Source: Streptomyces massasporeus (lineage in GTDB: Bacteria > Actinomycetota > Actinomycetes > Streptomycetales > Streptomycetaceae). Taken from it: a stretch of 64,000 nt of DNA. The stretch's first letter is position 1. Each line of letters opens with the position of its first letter. Positions 1 through 9,100 of this stretch are shown here, piece by piece. Position numbers and translations under genes: made by a program. Location: the NCBI RefSeq assembly GCF_014648995.1, contig NZ_BMSE01000017.1, positions 124,001-188,000 of the forward strand. The letters run 5' to 3'. Below the pieces are notes generated by a model, which did no database searches, was not told where the DNA came from, and was given only the letters and a program-made list of their open reading frames with translations.

Positions 1-1012
1 GTGCGCCGGCGAGGGCGTTCGGGTGCGCCCGCGTGGTGTGGAACGACTGCCTGCGCGACCGCACGCAAGCTCACGCGGCGGGGCTGCCGTACGTGAAGTC
101 GGCGGAGCTGTCGCGTCTGCGCATCACCCAGGCCAAGCGCACCGAGGAACGCGCCTGGCTGGCTGACGTGTCGGCGGTCGTCCTGCAGCAGTCTCTTCGG
201 GACCTGGACACCGCCTACAAGAACTTCTTCGACAGCCTGAGCGGCAAGCGGCAGGGCCGGAAGGTGTGCCCGCCCCGGTACAAGTCGAAGAAGGACACCC
301 GGCAGTCGATCCGCCTCACCACCAACGCCTTCTCCCTTCGGGACGACGGCACGGTGTACGTGGCCAAGGTCGGAAACCTCAAAGTCAAGTGGTCCCGGCG
401 GCTTCCGGCCGCACCGACCTCTCTGACCGTCACCAAGGACAGCTGCGGCCGGTACTTCCCCAGCTTCGTCGTGGACACCGAGCCGGACATCCTGCCCGAG
501 CTGGAGACCGACACCGGGATCGACCTCGGCTTGTCCGCCTTCGCTGCCCTGTCCGACGGGCGGTGTACGTGGAAGACCTCGCAGTGTCCGGTCTCGGCCG
601 CACCCGGCTCGCCAAGTCCGTGCGCGACGCGGGATGGTCCGCGTTCGTGAACATGCTGGAGTACAAGGCGGTCAAGCACGGCCGCACCTTCACCAAGGTG
701 GACCGTACCTTCCCCTCCTCTCAAGTCTGCTCGGCCTGCGGATTCCGCGACGGCCCCAAACCCCTGCACGTTCGGCAGTGGACATGTAGCACGTGCGGCA
801 CCGTGCACGACCGCGACCACAACGTCCTCTTCGAAGGACGCCGTATCGTCGCCGCCGGACGGGCGGAGACACGAAACGCCTGTGGAGCGCCGGTAAGACG
901 GGCACACGTGCCCGCACAGCGCGGTGAAGCAGGAAGCCCTCGGAAGGGTCAGCGACCCAGGCCGACGTCCCTGGACTTTAGGCCAGGGAGCACGTCAAGC
1001 TGCGAGGCATGA
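1..1012 (+). pseudogene. tnpB: Broken IS200/IS605-family TnpB (RNA-guided nuclease / transposon accessory protein), 5' end outside window
   Basis: The frame is open from base 3 with FGCARVVWNDCLRDR, a typical TnpB N-terminal region, so the gene begins before the window. This frame runs to GIDLGL, the RuvC-I aspartate, near 517-540, then continues as nonsense and stops at 650. The family sequence resumes in another frame near 560 with YVEDLAVSGL (RuvC-II glutamate) and LAKSVRDAGW. It continues to a four-cysteine zinc ribbon (CSACG, CSTCG) and DRDHN (RuvC-III). The segment of roughly 70 residues that normally separates RuvC-I and RuvC-II is missing, so this is an internal deletion with a frameshift rather than a single-base error. 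No TnpA is visible. All three catalytic motifs survive, but not in one frame, so no working protein is expected. Confidence 0.85.
960..998 (+). mobile_element. Right end of IS200/IS605-type element (hairpin and terminal GTCAA), presumed 3' end of the omega RNA
   Basis: A 7-bp stem (TCCCTGG at 968-974, CCAGGGA at 983-989) carries the loop ACTTTAGG and is followed by GCACGTCAA ending near 998. A hairpin with CTTTAG in the loop followed by a terminal TCAA is the usual right end of IS1341/IS605-type elements. In active elements it forms the 3' scaffold of the TnpB guide RNA, with flanking host DNA as guide. The end lies about 10 bases before the ATG of the next gene, so the insertion sits in that gene's leader. 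The RNA role is inferred from the family. Confidence 0.65.
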
Positions 1013-1662
1013 CACCAGCCGCCCCCACCCCCGCCTACCGGCGACTCAGCGTCGAGGAACGCCGCAGTCAGCTGCTCACCTCCGCGCTGAACCTCTTCGC
1101 CCACCGCGCCCCGGAGGAGGTGTCCCTCGACGACGTGGCGGAGGCGGCCGGAGTCTCGCGCCCCCTGGTGTACCGGTACTTCCCGGGCGGCAAGCAACAG
1201 CTCTACGAGGCCGCCCTGCGCTCCGCCGCCGACGAGCTCCAGCACTGCTTCGACGAACCCCGCGAGGGCCCCCTCCTCCCCCGCCTGTCCCGCGCCCTCG
1301 ACCGCTACCTCACCTTCGTCGACGAGCACGACACCGGCTTCAGCGCCCTCCTCCAGGGCGGCAGCGTCGTGGAGACGTCGCGCACCACCGCCATCGTCGA
1401 CGGAGTCCGCCGCGTCGCCGCCGAGCACATCCTCAGCCACCTGGGCGTCACCGGACCCGGCCCGCGCCTGCGCATGACGATCCGCATGTGGATCACCGCC
1501 GTGGAGGCGTCGTCGCTCATCTGGCTCGACGAGGACAAGCAGCCGCCCGCCGAGGAGCTTCGCGACTGGCTCGTCGAGCAGTTCGTGGCGATGCTGACGG
1601 TGACCGCCCGCCGCGACCCGCAGACCGACGCCCTGGTCCTGGCGCTCACCGAGGATGTCTGA
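1009..1662 (+). CDS. TetR/AcrR-family transcriptional regulator
   Basis: This 217-residue protein has an N-terminal helix-turn-helix at about residues 15-60 (LLTSALNLFAHRAPEEVSLDDVAEAAGVSRPLVYRYF), the standard TetR DNA-binding domain. An all-helical ligand or dimerisation domain without recognisable specificity follows. The ATG at 1009 is only about 10 bp downstream of the right end of the IS remnant. The native promoter may therefore be displaced or replaced by the element. The stop codon overlaps the start of the next small gene by 8 bp, which suggests co-transcription. The effector and targets cannot be read from the sequence. Confidence 0.9.
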   Translation: MTPAAPTPAYRRLSVEERRSQLLTSALNLFAHRAPEEVSLDDVAEAAGVSRPLVYRYFPGGKQQLYEAALRSAADELQHCFDEPREGPLLPRLSRALDRYLTFVDEHDTGFSALLQGGSVVETSRTTAIVDGVRRVAAEHILSHLGVTGPGPRLRMTIRMWITAVEASSLIWLDEDKQPPAEELRDWLVEQFVAMLTVTARRDPQTDALVLALTEDV

Positions 1663-1972
1663 CACTGATCCCGTGAAGAGCGAAGACACCCCCTTCGAGG
1701 GCGGCCCCATGGACGGCAGGGTCCTGCCCGTCCTCCTGGGCATCACCGGCCACCCGCCCAAGACGTACCGCATCCCCGTCCCGGACCCCGACGGCGGACC
1801 GGACACCGTGCTCGTCTACCGCCGCGTCCCCCGGGGACCGGGCAAGGTCGGCCTGTCCAACCGCTGGAAGTACGAGTACGCCCCTGAGGGCATCCCGCCC
1901 CGCCGGCTCAACTGGCCGTGGTCGAAGCCAGACGCCACGCCGCCCGGCAAGCCGGACGACGCCGACGGGTGA
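1655..1972 (+). CDS. Conserved small hypothetical protein
   Basis: This is a 105-residue soluble protein of unknown function. The ATG lies inside the last codons of the upstream tetR gene (8-bp overlap), a common Streptomyces arrangement for translational coupling. The sequence is rich in Pro, Gly, Arg and Asp, with a central PKTYRIPVPDPDGGPDTVLVYRRVPRGPGKVG segment that looks like short beta strands. It has no signal peptide, membrane segment or known motif. It resembles actinomycete proteins usually left unnamed. Coding status rests on its good GC3 pattern and the coupled start. Confidence 0.7.
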   Translation: MSDTDPVKSEDTPFEGGPMDGRVLPVLLGITGHPPKTYRIPVPDPDGGPDTVLVYRRVPRGPGKVGLSNRWKYEYAPEGIPPRRLNWPWSKPDATPPGKPDDADG

Positions 1973-2078
1973 CCCCGTTGCGCCGAACCGCGCACACCCA
2001 CCGCGCGCACCGCACGCACACGCCTGATCCTCACGTTGTCCGGCGGCACCACGCCGCCCCCGCAACGGAGGTGATGGC

Positions 2079-3371
2079 ATGTCAGGAAGTCTTCTGCGTC
2101 TGGTCTGCATCGCGGCGACGGCGGCCGGAACCGTCCTGGCACCAGTCCCGGCCAGGGCAGTCCCCGAGCCGGACACGGCACAGCACGACATGGAGGAGCG
2201 CGGCACGGAAGCGCGCGGCATCGCCGCTCTCCTGACAGATCTTCAGAAGCTGTACAGGAAGGCCGAGGAGGCCACGGAGGCCTACAACGGCACCGAGGAG
2301 AAGCTGAAGAAACAGCGCGCCGAGACCGACCGCCTGGACCGCGCCCTCGCCCGCGCCCGGCTCTCCCTGCACGACAGCCGGGGCGCGGCCGGCCGGCTGG
2401 CCCGGCAGCAGTATCAGAGCAGCAGCGACATCTCCCCGTACGTACGTCTGCTCCTGGCCCGCGACCCGCAGCACGCGATCGAGCAGGGCCATGTGATCGG
2501 CCGGCTCGCCCAGGAACGGGCCGACACCATCGGCCGGCTGACCGGCGACGAACGCAAGGCCCGCGAAGTGGCCCGTAAGGCCCGCACGGCCCTCGACCGG
2601 CAGCTCGCCCTCACCGAGCGGCGCAAGAAGGAACGGGACGAGGTCCGCGCCCGCCTCCACGACGTCGAGGAACTGCTCGCCTCCCTGAGCAGCGAGCAGC
2701 TCACCGACCTCGCCGAGTTCGAGCAGAAGGGCATCGCGAAAGCGCAGAAGGAGTTCATGGCATCGGGCGCACTGGGCGCCGAAGACGAGGCCGACGAGGC
2801 CGACGAGGCCGACGAGGCCGGGGACGAGGACGCCGAGGACAACGGCAAGAACAGGGCCGGCCGGGGAAGCACCACCACTGTCCGCACCTCCACCCCCTCC
2901 GCCGAGGGCCGCCGCGCCGTGCACTACGCCGTGCGGCAGCTCGGCAAGCCGTACGAGTGGGGCGCCGAGGGCCCGAGGACGTACGACTGCTCGGGCCTGA
3001 CCTCGCAGGCCTGGGCCGAGACGAGGGCGCCCATCCCCCGGACCAGCCAGGAGCAGTGGAAGCGGTTGGAGCGGATCCCCCTGGACGAGCTGCGCCCGGG
3101 CGACCTGGTCGTGTACTTCCCGAAGGCCACGCACGTCGCGCTGTATCTCGGGGACGGCATGGTCGTCCAGGCTCCCCGGCCGGGCGCGAAGGTGAAGGTG
3201 TCACCGATCGCGGCCAACCCGGTCCTCGGTGCCGTACGACCGGACCCGGGCGGGGAGCCCCTGCGGCGTTACGAGCCGCCGAAGCTCCCCGAGGGCGCCA
3301 CGGACGGGTCGGACGAGGGCTACGAAGGAGGGGACTACGCGGCGCCCGTGCCGGACACCTCGGCCAGGTAG
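2079..3371 (+). CDS. Secreted coiled-coil NlpC/P60 peptidoglycan hydrolase
   Basis: This 430-residue protein has a signal peptide (residues 1-27, hydrophobic core LVCIAATAAGTVLAPV, cleavage after ARA). A long charged coiled coil (about 45-225) and an acidic linker with repeated ADE units (about 235-255) follow. The C-terminal NlpC/P60 domain (about 275-385) shows the catalytic Cys304 in YDCSGL and His352 in THVALYLG. The layout matches RipA-like D,L-endopeptidases, in which the coiled coil restrains the hydrolase until division or cell-wall remodelling. A GGAGGTG ribosome site precedes the ATG at 2079. The 3' end overlaps the convergent monooxygenase gene by 37 bp. It should cleave peptide stems of peptidoglycan outside the cell. 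Confidence 0.92.
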   Translation: MSGSLLRLVCIAATAAGTVLAPVPARAVPEPDTAQHDMEERGTEARGIAALLTDLQKLYRKAEEATEAYNGTEEKLKKQRAETDRLDRALARARLSLHDSRGAAGRLARQQYQSSSDISPYVRLLLARDPQHAIEQGHVIGRLAQERADTIGRLTGDERKAREVARKARTALDRQLALTERRKKERDEVRARLHDVEELLASLSSEQLTDLAEFEQKGIAKAQKEFMASGALGAEDEADEADEADEAGDEDAEDNGKNRAGRGSTTTVRTSTPSAEGRRAVHYAVRQLGKPYEWGAEGPRTYDCSGLTSQAWAETRAPIPRTSQEQWKRLERIPLDELRPGDLVVYFPKATHVALYLGDGMVVQAPRPGAKVKVSPIAANPVLGAVRPDPGGEPLRRYEPPKLPEGATDGSDEGYEGGDYAAPVPDTSAR

Positions 3372-4597
3372 GCCCCCGTCTTGTCCGGGTCGTAGAAGAA
3401 GTTCTCGAAGTCGGACGGGTCGTTGAAGCCGTTGGCGAAGCGGTCGGCGACCGGCTGGAGCTCACCGGCGGCGCCGATGAGGTTCAGGATGTGCTCCGGC
3501 GGCGGCGCGAGCATCGCGTTGGTCCACTTGGTGACGTGCTGGGCGGTGTTCCAGTAGCGGTCGAAGGTGGCCCGCATCCACTCCTCGTCGAACGGCTTGT
3601 CGCCGTGCTCGGTGATCGAGGAGAGGTAGGCGGCGGCGCACTTGGACGCCGAGTTGGAGCCCTGCCCGGTGATCGGGTCGTTCGCGACGACGACGTCCGC
3701 CACGCCCAGCACGAGTCCGCCGCCGGGGAGGCGGCCGATCGGGTTGCGGACCGTGGGGGCGTAGCGCCCGGCCAGCGTGCCGCCGGCGTCGGTCAGTTCG
3801 ACCTTGGTGGCCCGCGCGTACTCCCAGGGGACGTACCGCTCCATGAGTTCCAGGGTCAGGGAGAGGTGCTCCGCGGGGTCCTTGACGCCGTTGAAGGCGT
3901 CGAGCGGGCCGCCGGGTATGCCCTCCCAGAACAGGATGTCGGCGCGGCCGGAGGTCGTCAGGGTCGGCATGACGAACAGCTCGCCGACACCCGGCACGAG
4001 GTTGCAGCGGACCGCTTCGGTGCCGGGGTGCTCGGGGCGCGGGCCCAGGCCGTGGACGTACGCCACGGCCAGCGCGCGCTGCGGCTCGCTGTACGGGGAG
4101 CGCTCCGCGTCGCGGCCGAACATCTGGACCAGTTCGCCCTTGCCGGCCGCGACGAGCACCAGGTCGTAGGTGCGGGAGAAGTAGTCGAGGTCGCCGACGG
4201 CCGCGCCGTGGATGACGAGCTGCCCGCCGCGCTGGGCGAACGTCTCCATCCAGCCGGCCATCTTCACGCGCTGGTCGACGGACTGCGCGTAGCCGTCGAG
4301 CCTGCCCAGCCAGTCGATGGCGCGGGCGGAGGGGCCTTCGGCCCAGGAGCCGGGGGCGGCGACCGAGACGCCGAGTCCTTCGATCTTCGGGGCCTGGGAC
4401 TCCCAGAAGTTCAGTTGGAGATCGCGCTCGTACTGCAGGGCCGTGTGGAACATGCACTGCGTCGACATGACCCGGCCGGTGCGGATCTCGTCCGCCGTCC
4501 GGTTGGACATCAGGGTGACCTCGTAGCCCTGTGACTGGAGGCCGAGGGCGATCTGGAGCCCGGACTGACCGGCTCCGACGACGAGTATCTTCCGCAT
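3335..4597 (-). CDS. StyA-like FAD-dependent monooxygenase (styrene monooxygenase family), conservon-linked
   Basis: This 420-residue flavoprotein begins with the dinucleotide-binding motif MRKILVVGAGQSGLQIALGL. It continues with the substrate/FAD domain order of the styrene/indole monooxygenase family, including a late GVADVVVANDPITGQGSN motif corresponding to the FAD-pyrophosphate segment. Such enzymes epoxidise or hydroxylate aromatic substrates with reduced FAD supplied by a separate reductase, and no reductase gene is next to it. It starts 12 bp after cvnD and is probably the last gene of the conservon operon, a place often taken by a cytochrome P450. The substrate is unknown. Confidence 0.85.
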   Translation of the reverse strand: MRKILVVGAGQSGLQIALGLQSQGYEVTLMSNRTADEIRTGRVMSTQCMFHTALQYERDLQLNFWESQAPKIEGLGVSVAAPGSWAEGPSARAIDWLGRLDGYAQSVDQRVKMAGWMETFAQRGGQLVIHGAAVGDLDYFSRTYDLVLVAAGKGELVQMFGRDAERSPYSEPQRALAVAYVHGLGPRPEHPGTEAVRCNLVPGVGELFVMPTLTTSGRADILFWEGIPGGPLDAFNGVKDPAEHLSLTLELMERYVPWEYARATKVELTDAGGTLAGRYAPTVRNPIGRLPGGGLVLGVADVVVANDPITGQGSNSASKCAAAYLSSITEHGDKPFDEEWMRATFDRYWNTAQHVTKWTNAMLAPPPEHILNLIGAAGELQPVADRFANGFNDPSDFENFFYDPDKTGAYLAEVSGTGAA

Positions 4598-4609
4598 GCG
4601 GGCTGTCCT

Positions 4610-5257
4610 CTACTCGGGGGTTTCGTCGAGCGCGTGGCCCACGAGGGCCAGGAGGGTCTCGATCACGGAGATCCGGCGACGCGCGTCCATGATCATGACA
4701 GGTATGTGTTGCGGGATGGTCAAGGCCTCCCGCACGTCCTCCGGCTCGAACAGCTCGCTGTCGTCGAAGTGGTTGACGGCGACCACATACGGCAGTCCGG
4801 AGCTCTCGAAGTAGTCCAGGACCGGGAAGCAGTCCTTCAGGCGGCGGGTGTCGGCGAGGACGACGGCGCCGATCGCGCCGCGCACGATGTCGTCCCACAT
4901 GAACCAGAACCGCTGCTGGCCCGGCGTGCCGAACAGGTAGAGCACCAGGTCGTCGTCGAGCGTGATGCGCCCGAAGTCCATGGCGACGGTGGTGGTGGTC
5001 TTGCCCGGTGTGGCGGTGAGGTCGTCGGTCGCCTCGCTCGCCTCGGTCATCAGCGCCTCGGTCTGCAGGGGCGTGATCTCCGAGACAGAGGTGACCAGCG
5101 TGGTCTTGCCCACGCCGAAGCCGCCCGCCACCACGATCTTCGTGGCGATGGGGGCCCGGGTGCGGTCCGTCTCCCAGGCGTGCATGCTGTCGTCCGGCTG
5201 GACGAACGGGGAGGAACCAGAGACGCCGTGAGCGGCGTCAGAGACGACGGAGTCCAC
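4610..5257 (-). CDS. cvnD: Conservon GTP-binding protein CvnD (MglA/Ras-like, ATP/GTP-binding)
   Basis: This 215-residue small GTPase-like protein has a P-loop GGFGVGKTT near residue 47, a switch region around TVAMDFGRI, the G3-type FGTPGQQRF, and VNHFD in place of the canonical NKxD. It starts with GTG at 5257 and overlaps cvnC by 20 bp. In conservons the CvnD GTPase assembles with CvnA (sensor), CvnB (roadblock) and CvnC (DUF742) at the membrane as a signalling complex resembling eukaryotic G-protein units. It is immediately followed by the StyA-like monooxygenase. Assignment is firm from the family and the strict gene order. Confidence 0.93.
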   Translation of the reverse strand: MDSVVSDAAHGVSGSSPFVQPDDSMHAWETDRTRAPIATKIVVAGGFGVGKTTLVTSVSEITPLQTEALMTEASEATDDLTATPGKTTTTVAMDFGRITLDDDLVLYLFGTPGQQRFWFMWDDIVRGAIGAVVLADTRRLKDCFPVLDYFESSGLPYVVAVNHFDDSELFEPEDVREALTIPQHIPVMIMDARRRISVIETLLALVGHALDETPE

Positions 5258-5660
5258 TCAGCACCCTTTCCAGCAGAGCCCGGTCCGGGCGGCCCGTGCC
5301 ATGGCCGGTGCCCGTTCCGTACACACGGATCTTTCCCTGGTCCGCGAGGTCGCTCAGGAGCACGCGGACCACGCCGAGCGGCATCTTCAGCAGCGCGGCG
5401 ATCTCGGCCACCGTACGCATCCGGCGGCACAGTTCGACGATGGCCCGCAGCTCCGGCATGACGCGGGTGGAGAGGTGGCCGTTCGTCAGTTCCTTGCGCT
5501 CCTCCGGGGCGTCGAGCGCGGCCGTGCTCGCCACGAACGTCTCCACGAGGAGGACGTGGCCGAAACGGGTGCGGCCGCCGGTGAGCGAGTAGGGGCGGAC
5601 CCGGGCGGGTTTGCGGTCACCGCCGCGGACCGGGAGGTGATGCTTCGGCGTGCTGCTCAT
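5238..5660 (-). CDS. cvnC: Conservon DUF742 protein CvnC
   Basis: This is a 140-residue DUF742 protein. It contains RPYSLTGGRT near residue 22, then a winged-helix-like segment (LRAIVELCRRMRTVAEIAALLKMPLGVVRVLLSDLADQGKIRV). Its ATG at 5660 overlaps the cvnB stop (ATGA type) and its own end overlaps cvnD, so the unit is tightly coupled. DUF742 proteins are invariant members of conservons and are thought to bridge CvnB and CvnD. Despite the HTH-like fold, DNA binding has not been a general property of the family. Confidence 0.93.
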   Translation of the reverse strand: MSSTPKHHLPVRGGDRKPARVRPYSLTGGRTRFGHVLLVETFVASTAALDAPEERKELTNGHLSTRVMPELRAIVELCRRMRTVAEIAALLKMPLGVVRVLLSDLADQGKIRVYGTGTGHGTGRPDRALLERVLSGLRRL

Positions 5661-6181
5661 CGGGCACTCCCCGTCGTCTGGGAATCCTCCAGGGACTTAC
5701 GGAGCTCGCTGCGGAGTTCCGGCGTCAGGACGTGACCGGCGCGGCCGACGAACAGGGCCATGTGGTACGCCACCACGCTCATGTCGCAGTCCGCGGAGCC
5801 GTGGACGCCGAGCAGCGAGCCGTCGCTGATCGACATCACGAACAGGCTGCCCTCGTCCATGGCGATCATCGTGTGCCGGACCCCGCCGAAGTCCATCAGC
5901 TTGGCGGCGCCGACGGTGAGGCTGCCGATGCCGGAGACGATGGTCGCCAGGTCGGCCGCGGAGCCGCGCGGGCCCGTACGCCGGGTCCCGCGGGCCTGAA
6001 GGGCCTCCCTCGCCTGTTTGTTGCGGTGGTCGTCGGAGGAGAGCAGGAGCAGTCCGTCGGACGAGACGACCGCGACCGAGAGGATGCCGGGGACCTCCTC
6101 GACGAGGTTGGTCAACAGCCAGTGCAGGTTGCGGGCCTCACTGCTCAGTCCGATCAGTCCGAAGGTACTGGGAGCGGTCAA
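5657..6181 (-). CDS. cvnB: Conservon roadblock/LC7 protein CvnB
   Basis: This 174-residue roadblock/LC7-domain protein (about residues 15-135, LLTNLVEEVPGILSVAVVSSDGLLLL) is a regulator of small GTPases of the MglB type. The start is TTG at 6181, overlapping the TGA of cvnA and preceded by a strong GAGGAGG, so translation is probably coupled. It carries an insertion (REALQARGTRRTGPRGSAA) between the first strands, giving a protein somewhat longer than many CvnB homologues. By analogy with MglA/MglB it would control the nucleotide state of CvnD. Confidence 0.92.
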   Translation of the reverse strand: MTAPSTFGLIGLSSEARNLHWLLTNLVEEVPGILSVAVVSSDGLLLLSSDDHRNKQAREALQARGTRRTGPRGSAADLATIVSGIGSLTVGAAKLMDFGGVRHTMIAMDEGSLFVMSISDGSLLGVHGSADCDMSVVAYHMALFVGRAGHVLTPELRSELRKSLEDSQTTGSAR

Positions 6182-9100
6182 CTGCTTGCCTCCTCGACTG
6201 TGCCCCCCGTGGCTTCTTCGGGTTCAGCTGGTCCTGCTGCGCCGGTGGCCGGCCGCTGGTGCGAGGCCGTCCTGTCGGCGATCTCCGCCTCCACGTCGCG
6301 GTAGCCGGCCTGTGCGCCCTGGCGGAATCCGCCGAGTCGGCGGCGCAGGGCGTCGGCGTCGACGGAGCCGCTGCGCTGGCGCGGGGCGGTGGTCGGTGCG
6401 GTGATCTTCGGAGTGCGCTTGGGGAGGCCCTTGTCGGTGACCCGGTCCTCCTCGTCGGGCGCCCGCTCGTGCTCGCGGCTGTCCCCCTCGCCCGCGTCCG
6501 GGCCGCCCGTACGGGTCACGTCTCCGTCCACGGCCAACCCGTGCGGCCCGGCCTCGGAACCCGCGGCGTCGGACCCGGCCGGGTCCGGCCCCCCCGGCTG
6601 CGTCGGGATCCACAGCTCCATGGTGGTTTCCGCGGGGGACTCCAACGGGGCGGCGTGCGTCGCGTGGTCGGCGGGGGCATCCGGGTCGGCGTGCGCGGCC
6701 GGACCAGCGGGCGTCACCGGGCCGGCGTCAGCGGGCCCGGCCGAGTCGGCGTGCGTCGCCGGGGTGGCGGAGGCGTCCGTGGCGGCGGGCGCCGACGGAC
6801 CAGCGGGCGTCGCCGGACCAGCAGGCGTCGCGGGGCCGGCGTCAGCGGGCCCGGCCGAGTCGGCGTGCGTCGCCGGGGCGGCGGAGGCGTCCGTGGCGGC
6901 GGGCGTCGCCGGGTCGGTGTGCGTGGGCCGTTCAGCGGGCCCAGCCGGGTCGGCGGGCGTCCCCGGGGCGGCGTGTGCACCCGTGTCGACGGGCTCCGCC
7001 CGGGCTGCAAGGGCGTCCGTGGCGGCGGGCAGCGCCGGTGCGGTCTGTGCGGCCCCGTCGGCGTGCGTCGCCGCGTCGGCGTCTCCGACCGGGTCGGCAG
7101 ACAGCGCCGGGTCGGCCGACGCAGGCTGTTCGGCGGGCGCGGCCGGTGGGCCGGCGGGCGTTGCCCCCGGGTCGGAAGACGTTTCCGGATCGGCCTCGGT
7201 GGCGTCCGCCGCCTCGTCCTGCCGTACCGCCACCGCCTTCTCCGCCAGGGCCACCAGCGGGTCGTCGCCGGTCGCGCGGCCGGACAGGACGTTGGAGTTG
7301 GCCTCGGCGGCGGCGCCCGGGAAGGAGTAGGAGGGGGCCGTACCGGCGAGGGGGCCGGAGGCCGGGACGGCGGCGGGCGGGGCGGCGGCGAACAGCGTGC
7401 GCGGGAGGACAACGACCGCCGCGACACCGCCCTGCTTCTGCTCGCGCAGCTGGACGCGCACACCGTGGCGGTGGGCGAGCCGGGCGACGACGTACAGGCC
7501 GAGGCCGAGACCGTCCTCGCCCTCCTGGTCGTAGGGCGCCTCGGGGTCGAAGTCGGCGAGGCGGGAGTTGAGGCGCTCCAGCCGGTCCTCGGTCATGCCG
7601 ATGCCCTCGTCCTGGACGGAGAGCATGACCTCGCCGTTCTCCAGCAGCCAGCCGGAGATCTCGACGGGCAGGTCGGGCGGGGAGAACGAGGTGGCGTTCT
7701 CCATGAGTTCGGCCAGCAGGTGGGAGAGGTCGTCCGCGGCGAACCCGGCGATGTGCGCGTGCGGCGGCAACGCCGCGATCCGGACCCGCTCGTACCGCTC
7801 GATCTCGCTGACCGCGGCACGGACGACGTCCACCAGCGGCACCGGCCCGGCGGCGTGCTGGACGTGCTCGGTGCCGGCCAGGACCAGCAGGTTCTCGCTG
7901 TGCCGGCGCATGACCGTGGCGAAGTGGTCGAGCTTGAACAGCGTGGCGAGCCGGTCCGGGTCCTGCTCGCGCTCCTCCAGGTTCTCGATGACGGCGAGCT
8001 GCCGCTCGACGAGGCCCAGGGTGCGCAGGGCGAGGTTGACGAACGTCCCGCCGATGGCCGTGCGCAGCCGCTCCAGCTGGGCGGCGGACTCGGCGAGTTC
8101 ACCGCGCAGTTCCTCGCGCGCGTCGGCCATCTTCTGGCGCTGGCCGACCAGGTGCTTGCGGTCGGACTCCAGCGTGGTGATCCGCTCGGTGAGGGCGGCG
8201 GCGTGCGCGTGCAGGGCGTTGACGGAGCGGACGGCCTGGGCGAACTCGTCGTTGCGGCCGGTGAACTTCACCGGCTCCTCGACCGCCGGGTCCTCGGCCT
8301 CGGCGAGGCGCTTGGACCCCAGGCGCAGGACCGCGAGCGGGCGGGTGAGGCTGCGGGCCATGCCCGTGGCGACACCGACGGCGAGCAGCATGAGGGCGCC
8401 GAGGACGGCGATGCGGATCTCCAGCGCGGTGACGTCGTCGTCGCGCAGCGCCTCGAGGTCCTTGGTGCGCCGGTCGTAGAGGGCCGACTCCACGCCGCGC
8501 ATCAGGTCGACGCGGGCGGACAGGGCCGCGTCCAGCTTCTTGGGGCTGGCGGTGAGATCGCTGCGGGAGAGCGTCGGCTGGTCGGTCAGGGTGGCGAGGT
8601 ACTTGTCGGCGGAGTTGACCTCGGTGCCGGTGACCGTGGAGTCGAAGGAGGCGCGGGCCGGCTTGGGCGCGGTGCCGCGGAAGTCGGCGAGCGCCGCGTC
8701 GGAGCGCAGCCGGGCCTGCTGGGCGGCGGCGCTGAGGGCGTCGCGCTGCCGGGTGTCGGCGTCCGAGGAGGTGGAGGTCTCGGTCGGCAGGCCGGTGACG
8801 GGGTCGATGACCGTCCCGGTGCCGCGCGGCACGCTGAGCGCGGCGAGCAGCAGCCCGCGGGCCGCGGCGGCCTGCTGGACGGCGGAGTCCAGCTCGGCCA
8901 GGGCGTATCCGCCCTCGCCCGCGCGCGGGGGCGTCTGCTGGGCCAGCTGCTCCGCGAGGCCGTGGAGTTCGGTGATGGCGGTCGAGTACGCCTGGTGCGC
9001 TTCGAGGGCGCTGCTCTTGCCGGTGAGCGCCGCCCGGCGCACGGCCGCTATGCCGTCGAGGTCCGAGCGGAGTGAGGCGGGCGTGTCGGTGTCGGCCCTG

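Noticed and set aside
1973-2078. ydaO-type riboswitch before the NlpC/P60 gene (common for such genes in Streptomyces)
   Set aside because: Only about 106 bp lie between the genes and I could not find the conserved core; not supported.
6259-9075. A 938-residue plus-strand open frame opposite cvnA
   Set aside because: It is a GC-bias artefact; the conservon genes on the minus strand are tightly coupled and clearly coding.
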